64,000 nucleotides of DNA from Cornus controversa (GCA_026545225.1 CM048849.1:11412541-11476540); one strand, 5' to 3'; positions 1 to 12,728 are shown, numbered from the stretch's first letter. Notes: generated by a model not told the origin, from the sequence alone. Numbers and translations: made by a program.

Positions 1-780
1 AAATATGCACCCATTAATATACTTTATATATTTTTATATATCTAACTATCTATATAATATAGAAACTTCGTATAATAAGGACAAAACAGCCAATTCAAAG
101 GTCAAAAGTGGTTAAAAAACCAATCATGCGATCCAAAATGTCTTTTGGTATCTACAGTCTAAAATTACTCTATCGAACAGTCACGATTTCGAGTACATGA
201 TAGTGTCGCAGACACGAGTATACACTAGTACATATATACCATATCTACTACATATATGTATATGTCTAACTATGTATATATACCATATCTACTATATATA
301 TATATATATATGTATATCTACCACATATATGTATATATAGTATACTATATCTACTCTATATAGGTATATATCTAACTATATATATTATATTTATCTATGT
401 ATCTATTCTATGTTTTTCTTTTTACACGTTTATTCTTTACTTTTACTCCATTCTTTTCATTTTTCGTGGCATATATGTACATGTGTTCCCATGACACTAT
501 CTTTAATGAGTATGCCAAAAAAGGTGTGTACCAGACTGGTGCGTGCCAAAAAGTACACAATGAAAATAGCTGGCTAGAGATAGAGGAACCCTCGTCATTA
601 CATTTTGGTGTGTAAGCAATGGGGATGTGTAAGGATGCATTTCAAAGTCATAGTTTTTCAAAATTGCATTCTAAACAACTTTTATCAATATTAAAAGTCC
701 ACTCTTTTAAGTTGTTATGTCAACAAAATGATCATTTTCAACCCAAAAATACTTTTTTCTTCATTTCATCGTAAGATCTT
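1..780 (+). repeat. Unclassified AT-rich repeat P, left copy, part 1
   Basis: This AT-rich stretch includes a TA-rich tract at about 230-390. It matches, in reverse complement, 13540-14073 joined to 20128-20344. A 72-codon open frame at 397-615 has a matching frame on the minus strand at 13679-13897 with several substitutions. Conservation of that frame between two copies of one repeat does not by itself show that it codes. Homology with the right copy continues to base 1, so the repeat probably extends beyond the window. No transposase or polymerase motif is visible. Confidence 0.6.
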
Positions 781-789
781 CATTTTATA

Positions 790-985
790 CTCTAAAACCC
801 ACTTTTTCAAAAGTGGTTATTTTCTACTCCATTTTCAACTCTAAAAGTTACTTTCTCAAAAGTGGTCATATTTTACTCTATTTTCAAATCAAATACCCAC
901 TTTATCGAAAGTGAACATTTTCTACTCAATTTTCAACTCTAAAACCCACATTTGTTAAAGTAGTCACTTACAACATTATTTTCAA
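790..985. repeat. 49-bp tandem minisatellite, four copies
   Basis: Four head-to-tail copies begin at 790, 839, 888 and 937, a period of exactly 49 bp. Each begins near CTCTAAAACCC and ends ATTTTCAA. The first copies contain the inverted repeat CCACTTTTTCAAAAGTGG, so each could form a small hairpin. Degenerate half-copies flank the block (about 690-789 and 986-1060). Confidence 0.8.
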
Positions 986-1069
986 CTCCATTTTCTAATT
1001 CAAAACTCTATTCACTTCCGAACTCTATTTTTTTCAAAACTCTATTTTAGTACCATTTTCAAACTGAAT

Positions 1070-2640
1070 GTTTGGGGGAGGGAGTGAAAGCCAACATGTC
1101 CAGTAGAGATACCCAAACTAACTTATATATCGATTCGACGCGACTTACATAAAATTCAATCATGTCATTTCTATATACTACATGACATGCTTTCAACACT
1201 CATGCCGATGAATCTCAATACAATACGTGAATGAATCATATGCTCAACAACGCTTAATAAAAGAGAGCCATTCAAGCATTGACATGAATATCACAATTCA
1301 ATAGCATGACTTAAACACCAAGTCACATAAGTTTTGAAATTAAACAAAACGAGAGTATTGGTAGATCCACCGGATAACCGCCAACTAACTTAATTATCCA
1401 AATACTAACCCCGAGGGTCTAGACAAAACCACCCTAGCCAAGTTTCAGGCTTTACACCCTAGGGCTTCGGGCCCTTCTTGCTTTTTTAATCTCCTCCTAA
1501 AATCAACAACCAATCACATAGATTTTAAGTATCTCAACACATACAATTTTAAATGTATTACACATTTCCAAGCGCGTCATAAACCAATTAATTCTATATT
1601 AAAACATGTATTTTTCATGAATGTAATCAATGCAATAATCATCCTTCCACAAAACATGTCCAAAATGTATTTTAATGGAAAGAACCATTTTTATGTATTT
1701 TATCAAACACGAAGCATACAACATGTATAACACAATTCTCATAACCATATATTATTCTAATGAATAACATGTATTCTCAATTATTATCATATGTAGCGTG
1801 TATGTACAATTCACATGTTTAGTTCACATTAACACATAATCTAACACACGTACAGTTAACGAATTCATCAGGACATATATTCAAAGTCAATGACTCAATT
1901 GACATATAAAAGCATAATAAAACATGGAAGACTAACAATTATTAATTTATAATACTTCTAAACAATTCGAAACCAATATCAATTCCTAATAATCAATGAT
2001 AAGGTGGAGATAATACCCCTACCTCAATTCCAAACTTTGAGTTCAAAGAGTCTCAAATTACCAAATCTTAAAACTCCTCTAAATTTGAATTTTGAACCGT
2101 AAAAGCATAGATCGTAGCAAGGAGGACAACTTTTTCTTTTTGAGCTATCCCCAAATCCAAGCCCTAATTTCACCCATCTTTTCAAACTTCACAAAATCAA
2201 ACTTCGAACTGATGAATTCAAAGAGAATGATTAAGAGAACAAACTTTCCTCTTGGAACAATATTCAAATCTCACCTCAAGCCATTTAAATTCTAAAGAGA
2301 AGTTGGGATGGTATTGTAGTGAGAGAGATGAGAGAGATAAGCGAAAATTTGATTTTTGAGGTGAAATAAATATCCTAAATCTATTTATATTTACAACCTT
2401 TGCAATTAAGTCCCTCTCTTACTTTTAATTTGCTTCTTGTTACCATTAACTCTCTACTAATCACATACTAACATTTTCCTCTCTTAACTTATATTTTACA
2501 TCCCTCAATTGTTCATATACGCCCTAATATAATTTTTTTAAATTTTGTAAAAGTATTCCGGATCATCCGCCTCGTCTCAGGCCCCACACATGAGCCCAAA
2601 AATTCAAAAATGTCTCATAACTCACAAAAAAACATATTTA
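1070..2640 (-). mobile_element. Truncated gypsy family-A LTR
   Basis: This segment aligns on the minus strand with the other family-A LTRs of the window. The stretch at about 1433-1480 is a diverged reverse complement of 19241-19300, and 1078-1200 resembles 22083-22200 inside another minus-strand A LTR. About 870 bp of the LTR 3' end is missing on the low-coordinate side and the other boundary is indistinct. The 67-codon frame at 2092-2295 has no recognisable domain. Confidence 0.5.
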
Positions 2641-3410
2641 TCTTGCTTTATTGCAATTAAAACATAATTAATTGTAATTAAAAATAATAAAAATAAAATT
2701 CAAAGCTTTACCATAACTTAAACATAAGCACATAACATATGATTTTGTCTTATTCATTTTTGGGTCTTTTTACCTATTTGGCTGAAATCTATGTTTATAT
2801 GCCATACATGAGATGTTGGGTTATGGCCAACTTATTCGATTTTAGTTTGTCCATGCTTATTAAATTAATTTCCTAATTGATGTCTTTTTTCTGTGGAGAT
2901 CACTTGTTTGTCGTGTACATGCCTGATGTTTATCATTTTAATTTGAGAGTTTGTATTTATCTTGGTGTCATTTTTAAATATACATGAGGAAAATTTTGGG
3001 AGTCAAACTGTATGTATTTCTCTCGTGTTTTCCTGCTATGAATAGTGACATTCAGTACTGCTAATTTGATTAACTATGGCGATATTTCAAATTAAACACA
3101 TTTATTTCCTTGGTCACGAGCGAATTTGCATTTAGTGAGATCTAATTAGGTGATTTTTGGTTATGTAATTGAATCGTTCGATTGAGAGAGAGAGCTGAAT
3201 ACAAGAGCATAACTTGAATATGCACACATCACTTCCCACAATGGATAGTTAGGTTTAGGGTTAGGGTTTGTGAATGTGAGTTAGGGTTTGTTAAAATGAT
3301 AGCAAATCGTATGAGCAACTTTCTGAGACCACCATGAGGACGAAGTTGATAGGAGTTGGGGTTTATGACTAAAGGAACGAGGATGTGGATTTGGGGGTTA
3401 AAGATTCATG
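2640..3410. other. AT-rich intergenic DNA, no gene seen
   Basis: I see no coding pattern or complete repeat here. A GA tract sits at about 3184-3194. Two short runs of plant telomere-like words (TTTAGGG, TTAGGG) lie at about 3250-3290, too few to call a telomeric block. Confidence 0.4.
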
Positions 3411-3414
3411 GGTA

Positions 3415-3640
3415 ATTTACACTTAGATCCCCTGTGGTTTGCTTTTATTTCACTTTGACCCCCTCACTTTTGTAAAATTACACTTTCCCCTGTTAGACCT
3501 TGTCGGCTGCTAAAAAGTTAACACGACCAAACTACCATTTTATATTATATGATATTTTTTTATCAAACATTATACACTTTTTTACTCAAACACCGCTTAA
3601 CCAACCAAACATAGATTAACAAACAACTTTGACTACCAAA
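3415..3640. mobile_element. MITE-like end with 'GGGTAATTTACACTTAGATC' terminus
   Basis: The run from about 3412, with its CCCCTGTGGTTTGC and GACCCCCTCAC phrases, is the sort of terminus seen on common plant non-autonomous DNA elements. A diverged relative occurs at about 35890-36060 inside the mL43 intron. I could not pair it with a second terminus, so the extent is approximate. Confidence 0.35.
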
Positions 3641-3782
3641 CACCCGTGACATCAACAAACCCTAACCACAAGACTGTGAAGGCGACACATAATGTGCATT
3701 CAACCATATTCGATTCGCCTATGGTGGAAACTTCTTCATCACTTGGCTCAGTATCTTCCTTTCCTTAGATGTCAAAATTGTC

Positions 3783-3863
3783 ACTCTACTCAGTAGAGTT
3801 CGATCTGATCACGAAGGTTAATCTAAACTTGCCACTCTACCCATTAGAGTTCGATCTGATCAG
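3783..3863. repeat. 50-bp tandem duplication with an internal inverted repeat
   Basis: CACTCTACTCAGTAGAGTTC at 3783 recurs in near-identical form (CACTCTACCCATTAGAGTTC) at 3833. The ACTCTAC/GTAGAGT arms form a small hairpin in the first copy. The duplication lies just left of the family-A LTR insertion. Confidence 0.6.
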
Positions 3864-3872
3864 GAGGGTGGA

Positions 3873-5480
3873 TGTAAGGACTGAGATTTTTATTTATTTA
3901 TTTCATTTATTAGTAATAGATGATTTAAATGATGATATATGTGTTTTTGATGCAAAATACATGTTTGGGGACTTATATAAAGTTCTAGGAAAGTTTTGAA
4001 AACGTTTGGTGAAATTTGAGTTTTTCAAAATGGGTGGGTCCGGTGGGCTCGAGAAATTCAAAAGTTTCAAAATTTTGAGAATAGGTTTAATGAAATATTT
4101 AATAAGTTATGGAATCGATTTCGAGTCTGTAGGAGTTTTCAGAATTGAAAATGGAGGTCTGAAGGTACGTTAAATGACTTAAGGCGAAAATAGTCATTTG
4201 CCCTTGGTGGGATGTCAATTACACTATATGTATATGGCTGGGGTTGAACTTATAGTGATAGAATTTTGTCATTGAAGAGCTCTCAAGCTTTCCTTCTCTA
4301 ACCTTCTTTCTTTGATTTTAGCACCTTTGAGTGAAATTTAGGGCTTGCTCCAAGAGAGAAAGCTTCTCCCCTCATCTCTCTCTATATATTGGTGGGTTCA
4401 AAGTCTCCCATTAGAGAGTTATGAAATTTGAGGGTGAGTGGAGTTTGGATTTGGGTCTTGTCCAAGAAGGAAAGTTTGTTGTTCTTGTCCCGATCTACGA
4501 TTCTACGGGTTGAAATCCGAGTTTGGTGAAATTTTAAATTCGGGTGATTTGGAGCTTTTGAATTTCATGCTTCGAATTGAGGTAATAATTCTAAACTCTC
4601 TTGTTCTTGAGCCTAGAAATATTGTATGTGATTTAATTGTTGAAGAAAATGCTAGAAAATCACATTTCATATTGAGAGAAAATTAGGCAGCAATCTGCCA
4701 CTATGGAAACATTTTTGTTTTCATGTGTTATAGTTCTTAATATTCTATGATATTTTACAAAGATATAGAACTATTTCTTAGCTTTATTTTGATATATCAT
4801 ATGCCTCATTTGGATAAGAATTGAGTAAGTTATGAATTTTCTCTCACGACTACGCATAATTTGTCCTACTTAGATTGTTTGGGTAATAATTCAAGTTGTG
4901 ATTGGGATTTTGAGCTGATTCAAATTGGGTTTGAAGATAGACTTATTGTAGAATGAATCTAGAGAATTTTGAAACAAATGAATGAATTTTGAAATTATGG
5001 TGAATTTATAAAGTTGTGTGTAGCATTCTGTGAATACTATTTTAAGTAGAAATTAAGCTACGATTTTTATTAAAAACTAAACTTGTGGGTTGGTATACTT
5101 GCAATTTTTAATTATTCAGCTGAAATTAAAGTGAGTTATCTTTCACATGACTTTGAAATCATGTTATTTGGATAAGTATGCTATTTTTGGTGAATTTTCA
5201 AAGTTGGAAGCTCCATGCTGAAATTTCTTGTTTAGGCATCCATGGATTTGGCTTAGGCAATGGATTGAAGTCGGTTACTTGGACTGGATAATGGTGAGCT
5301 TGATGTTTAGGTTAGTTATTTGACACTGGACTAGACCAGGATTGGATATAGCCCAATTTGCAGGCGCATACTCATTAAAAAAAAAACTCAAGGCAAGTTG
5401 ATTCTTGTCTCTATCTCCTACATAGATATAATTACGTTGTTAATTTACATATGTTCTAATTTATGTGCATATGTGGTATT

Positions 5481-5513
<33 letters not shown>

Positions 5514-7191
5514 TTAGAATTAAAATTATGATAAATTATTGCTTGTTTTATATTGTGATATGTAAATGAATTTATGAATGCATGTATTTGAAATTAAGAG
5601 CATGCAATGTGGTATTTGATTTACATCATTTTATGTGGATGTCTGAATATATATATTTATATATATATTGAAGTTGAATGTTACTACTTATTGAGCATGT
5701 TGAAACATGGTATATGTTTAATGTGTATACATGTGAAGGTGATTCACGTGTGAGGATATAATATATATTGCTTGTGAGAGCATGATTGATCGCATAAGTG
5801 TTTAAATGTTAATATAAATGCCATGATATGTTAGAATATGGTAAATATTCATGATGTATGAAATTGGGATACTTAAGAAATTGCAAAAGCATGATAAGTA
5901 GTCATATGGTTATAATTTATGATATGCATATACATTTACATAACATCTATCTTCATGAATGGGAGACATTTAGTGAGGGGTGGTGATTTCATTTGAATGG
6001 TCCTGTTATTGGAGTTCATTTGAGGAAGGAATAAGGTGATTCGAAAAGAGGAAACTTATAAGGAAATAACGGGATGGACCAGTTATTGGATTCCCAATTA
6101 GATAGCATTGGATGGACCTTTTATTGCAGTCCAATGGAAGTGTAGAAAGGATGAGAAAGAGGTGCATATCATATTGCATTACATATAACTAATGATATGG
6201 TTAAAGCATGAAATTGGTGTATTTCATTATTAAATGCAGGGTATGGTTATGTGATTTCAAACTATGAAAGTTGAGCATGTTTAAAAATAACTTTTAGGTC
6301 ATGTTTACTTGAATATTATATGTGCTTAAATTGCCATATGAGTTGTTGATTTATGAATGTTAGTTTGAGCATGAATAATTATTGTAATATAATTATTTTG
6401 AGTATTTTGAGAATATGTGGGAATCGATCTACTGAAGTAGTGATAATATGTTCAACATATCTTGTTAAGCTTTGAGCTCATACCCCCAGATTTTTGCAGG
6501 TATTGCAGATAGTACGGAGTCAGTTAGGGAACTGATAGCACCGGTTGAATAAGTAGTGATTAAATTCAATAGAATTTACTTTATGTCCAGAATTGGATAG
6601 ATGAGTTTATTTTGTTCGGATTAAATGAATCGGACATTTATGTTGATTAAAATTCTCCAGTTGTATCTATACATTCGACTTATGTATATGAGATGGACTT
6701 TCGCGACTGATTTATTTAAGTGGAGAATAATGACTTTTGTTGGAATAAAAGAAAAATGAAAATTTTGTGAATAAGTGAGGTTTCATTTAATCACCTCCAA
6801 TTTCCAAGGATATTGATGATTTGAATGAGAATTTTTACTTTAATCATTCATAAGTTTTCGGGTGAAGGAAATTGGGATGTTGGTATCAAAGCTTGTTTAT
6901 AATTGATGGTATTGAGAGTATCATATAATGCTTCTGCTGGATTATAAGGTCATAATTAAATTGAATGATCATGTGTGACATTCCGGATAGGAATGGATGA
7001 GATAATAATAAAAAGGCTTCCACGATAGTTAATGATCTCGGTGATCCGGATAGGAGCCGAGGGTGATGATTGGTAGTTTGACATGGTTGTCCGAGTTGTG
7101 AAATGACAATCGGGTAATGATGACACCTCACTACTCGAGATTCGGGCTTGGATCGGGGGAGACTCGGTGGTCCAAATTTTTAAGCGTGACA
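3873..7191 (+). mobile_element. Solo LTR of gypsy family A (3.3 kb)
   Basis: It begins TGTAAGGACTGAG and ends TAAGCGTGACA, in the same pattern as the other family-A LTRs. The flanking pentamers GTGGA (3868-3872) and ATGGA (7192-7196) differ at one base, as expected for an old target-site duplication. No primer-binding site follows and no internal coding region is present, so it is best read as a solo LTR left by unequal recombination. It includes a (GT)n(AT)n tract at about 5483-5512. The frames at 3769-3999, 4438-4686 and 6886-7192 carry no domain. Confidence 0.7.
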
Positions 7192-7834
7192 ATGGAGCTA
7201 GGTTACAAGATCAGATGGTTGGCTTATAAATGAACATCTTTCACACATGGGTAATGCTTCCAATGTTCTAAAGCATGGTCATGATGGGTTGGTTATGTTA
7301 TCTTCCCCACCTCCTTTACCGACTGTTATTGGTCAAACAACTATAAAAGCCAATGTTACTATTATTGGTCTAGTTAAGGTAGGTTGGGAAGCAAGCCAAT
7401 GTTAGTGTTATTGATCCAGTTGAAATAGGTTGGGAGGCTAAATGTATACATTGTATTATTGTGTACCGTGCACTAATAGCCTAATTATTAATTAGCTAAC
7501 AAGCTATTTTTGTTTACTTTATGGGTATTAGTTGAATAAAGTAAATTTTTGTTGCTATGTGTCGTGTCAAAGAGGAGGATTTTCTTTGAAATTAGGTTGA
7601 AGTTGTTTTGAATTTTGCATTATACTCTTGATCTAATATGTCTTTTGATTTGACTTTTATTCTCACTTCATAGTGATAGTAGCATTGCATCTAGAAATTC
7701 TCTCTCAAAACATGCCATTTATTAAGATCCAATCCATGGTGCAATTAGGGAAACAAATCCCCTGCTAGCCAAATTGATCCCAAGAGTGCTATCTCAAATC
7801 CAAGCTCCCAATTCAAGATGCAACAAGTTCAAGA
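7192..7834 (+). repeat. Repeat P, left copy, part 2, and unassigned flank
   Basis: Positions about 7215-7440 match the reverse complement of 13325-13530, including a short internal tandem phrase about 'caatgttactattattgg' that is repeated in both. P was therefore interrupted between about 780 and 7200. From about 7440 to 7834 I see only AT-rich unassigned DNA ending at the TRIM boundary. Confidence 0.5.
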
Positions 7835-8187
7835 TGTTATGTATTATGTCTCTAATTCTAGTCTAATAAGGTTTTCTATTTTAGAGTTGTATTTTATTAG
7901 GTAATTTTCTTGTTAGGAAAGTTTTGGGGTCCAAAGGATTGTAATCCTTGTCCAATAAGGAATTGGGTTTAGGGCTCTATAAATAGATGTCTAGGGTATG
8001 GTTGAGATTTATAAGTTGAGAGAGATGTAACCTCGTGAGGTAATTAATGGGTAGAGAGAGTCATAGGTTTGGTAGAGTGAAACACTGAGGGTGAGAGGGA
8101 ATCTCGTGGATTGGTACACGGTGAAGAGTTCTAGGACAAGAGCTTATGTACACGGTCCAGTTTTGTGTATTTTCTACTATTGTAATA

Positions 8188-10990
8188 TGTCACGCCCCTA
8201 AAATCCAGACCGCCGGGACTCTCCCAGACCGACCCGAATCCCGGGTGTGAACCCGTTCATTTAAACCCCGATGAACCTCCTCATATTTCCCAATTACCGC
8301 GGAAACTAATCATACGCATGTAATTTCCTATGCGTACTCTCATTATTATCCATCCCAATAAGCCTCACATCAATCCATACATCCATGGCATTCCATTCTC
8401 ACTCTTAAATCATGAAAAATCCTAAAATTCTACATTTCTAAAGTTTCTGAGACTTTGAGGCGCCTCAAACTTGAGTTTGAGTCGCCTGGAACTTCCAGTA
8501 GGGTTGAAGTCATAAAAAAAGCACTTTGAGGCACCTCAAACTCCACTTTGAGGCATCTCAAAGATTTTCAGGTGCCTCAAAGTGGACTTTGAGCCTCCTC
8601 AAACTTTTCCAGGCGCCTCAAAGTGGACTTTGAGCCACCTCAAACTGCACCAGGTCCGAAATTTTGACAGCACTCCTCAACCTGACTTCAAATGCTAATA
8701 TCTCACAATCCGTAACTCCGTTTGACCTGAAATTTGGCATGGATCATCCTCAACATGTCTAGTTTCTAACCCAATTTGAATCATCTAAAAATACCAACCA
8801 CAACTCAAGTTATACTCAAATTAGTGGGAGTGTGTCAGATTTCCAACCCTTGCACCAAAACATGCATATCTTTCTCAATATAAATCGAAATAAGGCCCAT
8901 GACCTATCAAAATGAAGCTAACACAATTCTCTTTTCATATACATATATCTCATTTGCTCCTTGAACTCAAAACGGACACTTTTGGGCATATGTCCCCCCA
9001 ATGGCTACTCTAATGCCTCAATGGCCATCAAGAAAATTCACATAACATGCCTCTCACATTTGAAATGTAATTTCATCTATTTTTCTCATCATCTTCACTC
9101 AACAACTCATGCATATACAAATCCCATACTCCATTTGCTCATGATTAACCATACAAGCAATCATAACTCAAGAGGAAAATAGTTCTATGATACCATACAT
9201 CTCCCACACATACACTTGTCTCAAAAGATACATATCGGTCATATGGTTTTCCAAGTTTATAGTCATTACAAGAATTCATGCATAAGGTTCAAAATGCAAC
9301 AAATTCTACCATGACTACAACTAATTCATTACCGTGCCACAAGCTGGCACAGATAGCCAAATGTACAAAATTAACAAGGAAAGGAGTTCTAAGACTCTGA
9401 ATCTACATCATGACTGCTCACCATTCATCACTTCCTTGCCATGTCCTGAAAATGTTAATGTAGGGGGATGAGCAAATTCCACGGCTCAAAGTTATATGTT
9501 GTGCAATCCACTCAAGTCTACATTTCATATAATTGCATAAAGGAATTATCAACGCACAATTTAGCTACGTGTCATGCTTCCTAGCATTTTAGTCAAAGCA
9601 ATACATACATTTTCATGGCATACTCTTCAAACACATTTGACAATCATAATTTCACAACACGTCTCATTTCACAAACCATCATATCTATAACATATGATAC
9701 ATTCAAATTCATCCACAATATCACTTGCTTCACATAAGTCACATTACTTCAACACAAATTCACATAGTACTCGAAATTGAACTCACACTCACACCACACA
9801 CCCAAGATATGTACCGTAGTCCCACATCTTAAAACCCTTTGGCTATTTCGGGCTACTAACCCGTCCGGTCACCACCCACTTGCGCAAGGTAGAGGACTTT
9901 CAACCCCAAAGAGGATGTTTTCTTCTTCTATTTTCTATGAGTCATTCCCGAGTATTCATTACAAACACAAAACACTTCACATTCATGCACATACATTCGC
10001 ACATTGGATGCATTGCACTCAATACATGCCCTATATCCATTCTAGCATGTTATTCCACCATTCACAATGCCACAAGCATACTTTCAATTCCAACACTCAA
10101 GTTTTTCAATAAATTACCAAAGTTCATATATACAAACTATATATATCAATTTGCCCAATTAAACAAATCATGCGTTCAATGACATCTATCAACCATTTTC
10201 AATTTAAAAGACAGATTTCATCTATTAGATCTAACAATAAATCCACAAAGCCTCACATTATCATATATAACACAATTACATCAATCTTATGCTAAGAATA
10301 TGAAACTAAACCTGAAATGTAAGACACAACACACCCCCCTACCTCAATAGCTATAGTTTCAAGCTATTCCTTACTTCACTTGAGAAAATTTACTTTCTTG
10401 GAAATTAATTCTGGACAGATCAAATTCAAGCCTTCGTCGCGTAGATCGTTTCTTCCTTCTTCGGCGAACTCAAAATCCCACCCGAAGTCCCTCTAAATTG
10501 ATGAAGAAGAGAAGGAGAAGAAGTTGCTATGTTTGGGTGTAGATATATAATGTTCACGGCTGAGGGAAGAAGAGAATAGGGCTGGGTTCTCTCTTCTTCT
10601 ATTTATAGAAAAAGGGCCTACCCATAATTACAACAATGCCATTACTTTTTCACTAAACACCTTCCCGGGCTCGTTTTCGGAGTTCCGTAACTCCGATTGA
10701 CACGAAATCGATTCCGTAGCACGTTAAATATTTTATTTAAGTTACCCTCCGAATTTGAAGTCATTTCAAGACTTTTTGATTTTCTGGGCCCACGGGGCCC
10801 GCGCCCACGGGTTGACCAGACCCGAAAAAGTCAACTTTTGCCAAACGCTCCAAAATTTTTTCCAAACCTTAGATATGTTATCCAAACATGTATTTCACAT
10901 TTAAAACACATATATAATCACTTAAAGCATCAATATGACCATAAATAAAAAATATAAGAAAACCGGCCAAAAATGGTCACGGTTCTTACA
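8188..10990 (-). mobile_element. Solo LTR of gypsy family A nested in the TRIM
   Basis: On the minus strand it starts TGTAAGAACCGTGACC (10990) and ends GGGGCGTGACA (8188). It is bounded by a perfect 5-bp duplication TAATA (8183-8187 and 10991-10995). The intact paralogous target is visible in the TRIM 3' LTR at about 11785-11800, which confirms the insertion point. At 2803 bp without internal sequence it is a solo LTR. The frames at 8961-9182, 9777-10182 and 10697-10948 inside it carry no recognisable domain. Confidence 0.85.
8451..8646. repeat. Palindromic-word cassette, CTTTGAGGCGCCTCAAA type
   Basis: Seven or more imperfect copies of the self-complementary word TTTGAGGCGCCTCAAA lie in about 195 bp, with centres varying among GGCGCC, GGCACC, GGCATC, GCCTCC and GCCACC. 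In LTR orientation the cassette is about 260-460 bp before the LTR 3' end. Other family-A LTRs carry a cassette there made of different palindromes. Confidence 0.75.
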
Positions 10991-11929
10991 TAATATCTCT
11001 CTAGAATTGTAATGAAATCTCTTCTCATATGTGGACGTAGGTCAGGTTATGTTCAACCACGTATATCTCGTGTTTTCTGTGAGATTGGTTATAATTTGTT
11101 TTTGCACTTCCGCTGTTCCCAATAAGTGATATCAGAGCCGATGGTTCATGTTAGGACATTCAACCTTTATTTAAAAAAGATTCAGAAAACATAAGAAATT
11201 TCAGCCAGTGCTACAATATGTTTCAATTGTAGGAAGAGTCAATCAATTGATTTATTTGATCACGATAATCAGAAAATCATAATGAATTATATGGCATAGA
11301 GCTCGAGTATTCAAGGTGGAGCCTTAGAGGTTTGATTAATCGAGTGGCATACAATATGGACAATCAGAGTTGTGTGAGATTGAAGGCACATGAGTGTCCA
11401 ATTCAATGTTGTGGGAAGCGATGATTGACGTGATGGAATTTGAGCTAAGGTGGAGATTGTTATGTATTATGTCTATAGTTTTAGTCTAATAAGGTTTTCT
11501 ATTTTAGAGTTGTATTTTTTTAGGTAATTTCTTGTTAGGAAAGTTTTGGGATCTAAAGGATTGTAATCCTGGTCTAATAAGGAATTGGGTTTATGGCTCT
11601 ATAAATAGATGCCTAGGGTATGGCTGAGTTGAGAGAGATGTAATCTCGTGAGGGAATTGATGGGTAGAGAGAGTCATAGGTTTGGTAGAGTGAAACACTA
11701 AGGGCGAGAGGGAATCTCATGGATTAATACATGGTGAAGAGCTCTGCGATAAGAGCTTATGTACACGATCCAGTTTTGTGTATTCTCTACTATTGTAATA
11801 TCTCTCTAAAATTGTAATGGAATCTCTTCTCATCTGAGGACGTAGGCCAGGTTGTGTTGAACCACGTATATCTTGTGTTTTGTGTGAGATTGGTTATAAT
11901 TTATTTTTGCGCTTTCGCTGTTCCCAACA

Positions 11930-12183
11930 CAAAACATATATGACTACTGGAAAGGGAGAGATTCGGGAGAGAGATGCTTTAAAATGATGCAAAGTGGCTA
12001 TATATAGGGGCAAATATGACTGTTGTAAAATAAGGGGGAAACTGAAATGGTAAAAATTGTAATATAATCGGTAGTTGGAGAGTAAAACAAAACTAGTTCA
12101 TTTGGTGGGGCGGGACGGGTATTAGTTGAATAAATGTAGTTTTATCTTTTTTCAGGTTAAGGAAGTTTTTTTAAAGTCATTTT
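11930..12183. other. Unassigned DNA between TRIM and MITE
   Basis: No open frame or repeat terminus is recognised. It contains TATATATAGGGG at about 11999, which resembles a Pol I initiator by chance but lacks the rDNA context of the site at 62918. Confidence 0.3.
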
Positions 12184-12728
12184 TAGGGGTGACCACGGAT
12201 CGGATCGGATCGGATTTTGCATAATCCTAATCCGATCCGCGGATTACGGATTGGAGAAAATCCAATCCGATCCGATCCATGGCAATCCACCAATCCGATC
12301 CGATCCGATCCGTGATTGAACGGATCGGATCGGATCGGATTGACGGATTGGCCTAGTACTCCTATTTGAATTTTTTTTTTTCTACTTCAAAATTTTTTTA
12401 AAAAAAATTGATCAACAAACACAACACTTTTTAAATGAACACAATTGTTAAATAAACAAATATAATATATATTGAGTTTTTAAGTTTACCCATGTAAGTA
12501 TGTAGCATATTATATTATTATACATATAATTACTAATTATATATATAAATATATTGCCACGGATTGCCACGGATCGGATTGCGGATCGGATTTCTGACCC
12601 TCCAATCCGCAATCCGATCCGTGGCTAACGGATTTTAATTTTTTAATCCGCCACCAATCCATTAGCTAACGGATCGGATTGGATTCGTCCGGATTGGATC
12701 GGATTCACGGATTTTTTGTGCACCCCTA
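12184..12728. mobile_element. hAT-type MITE rich in CGGATCGGAT words
   Basis: The termini TAGGGGTGACCACGGAT and, in reverse complement, TAGGGGTGCAC form short inverted repeats. They are flanked by a perfect 8-bp duplication GTCATTTT (12176-12183 and 12729-12736), the target size of hAT transposases. The arms are packed with GGATC/GATCC words (12194-12345 and 12556-12715) that read as inverted copies of one another around an AT-rich core, so the transcript could fold into a long stem. No transposase frame is present. Confidence 0.85.

Larger units (their letters stand above)
7835..11929 (+). mobile_element. TRIM retrotransposon, split by a solo gypsy LTR
   Basis: Two LTRs begin TGTTATGTATTATGTC: the 5' LTR at 7835-8187 plus 10996-11124 (about 482 bp once the insert is removed) and the 3' LTR at 11458-11929 (472 bp). 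The internal region is only about 333 bp and has no reading frame. It starts with TGATATCAGAGCC at about 11127, the complement of an initiator Met-tRNA 3' end used as primer site, and ends with a purine-rich GGTGGAGAT just before the 3' LTR. Flanking pentamers CAAGA (7830-7834) and CAAAA (11930-11934) fit a target-site duplication with one change. A TATA-like CTATAAATAG lies in each LTR (7977 and 11599). With no coding capacity it would need proteins from another element. Confidence 0.8.

Noticed and set aside
397-615. A conserved small protein gene (paired with 13679-13897)
   Set aside because: The similarity follows from the inverted duplication of repeat P. The frame is hydrophobic and low-complexity, with substitutions not clearly favouring conservation.
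3250-3290. Interstitial telomere block
   Set aside because: Only two or three TTTAGGG/TTAGGG words, unlike the long blocks in 52,421-61,500.
8451-8646. CRISPR-like array
   Set aside because: The words are short palindromes with variable spacing and no unique equal-length spacers, in a plant LTR.
9777-10182. Two overlapping frames of 111 and 100 codons
   Set aside because: Both lie inside a solo gypsy LTR, overlap in different frames and show no domain.
11999-12011. A second Pol I initiator (TATATATAGGGG)
   Set aside because: Only four Gs, AT-rich MITE surroundings and no spacer or ETS structure. Chance match.
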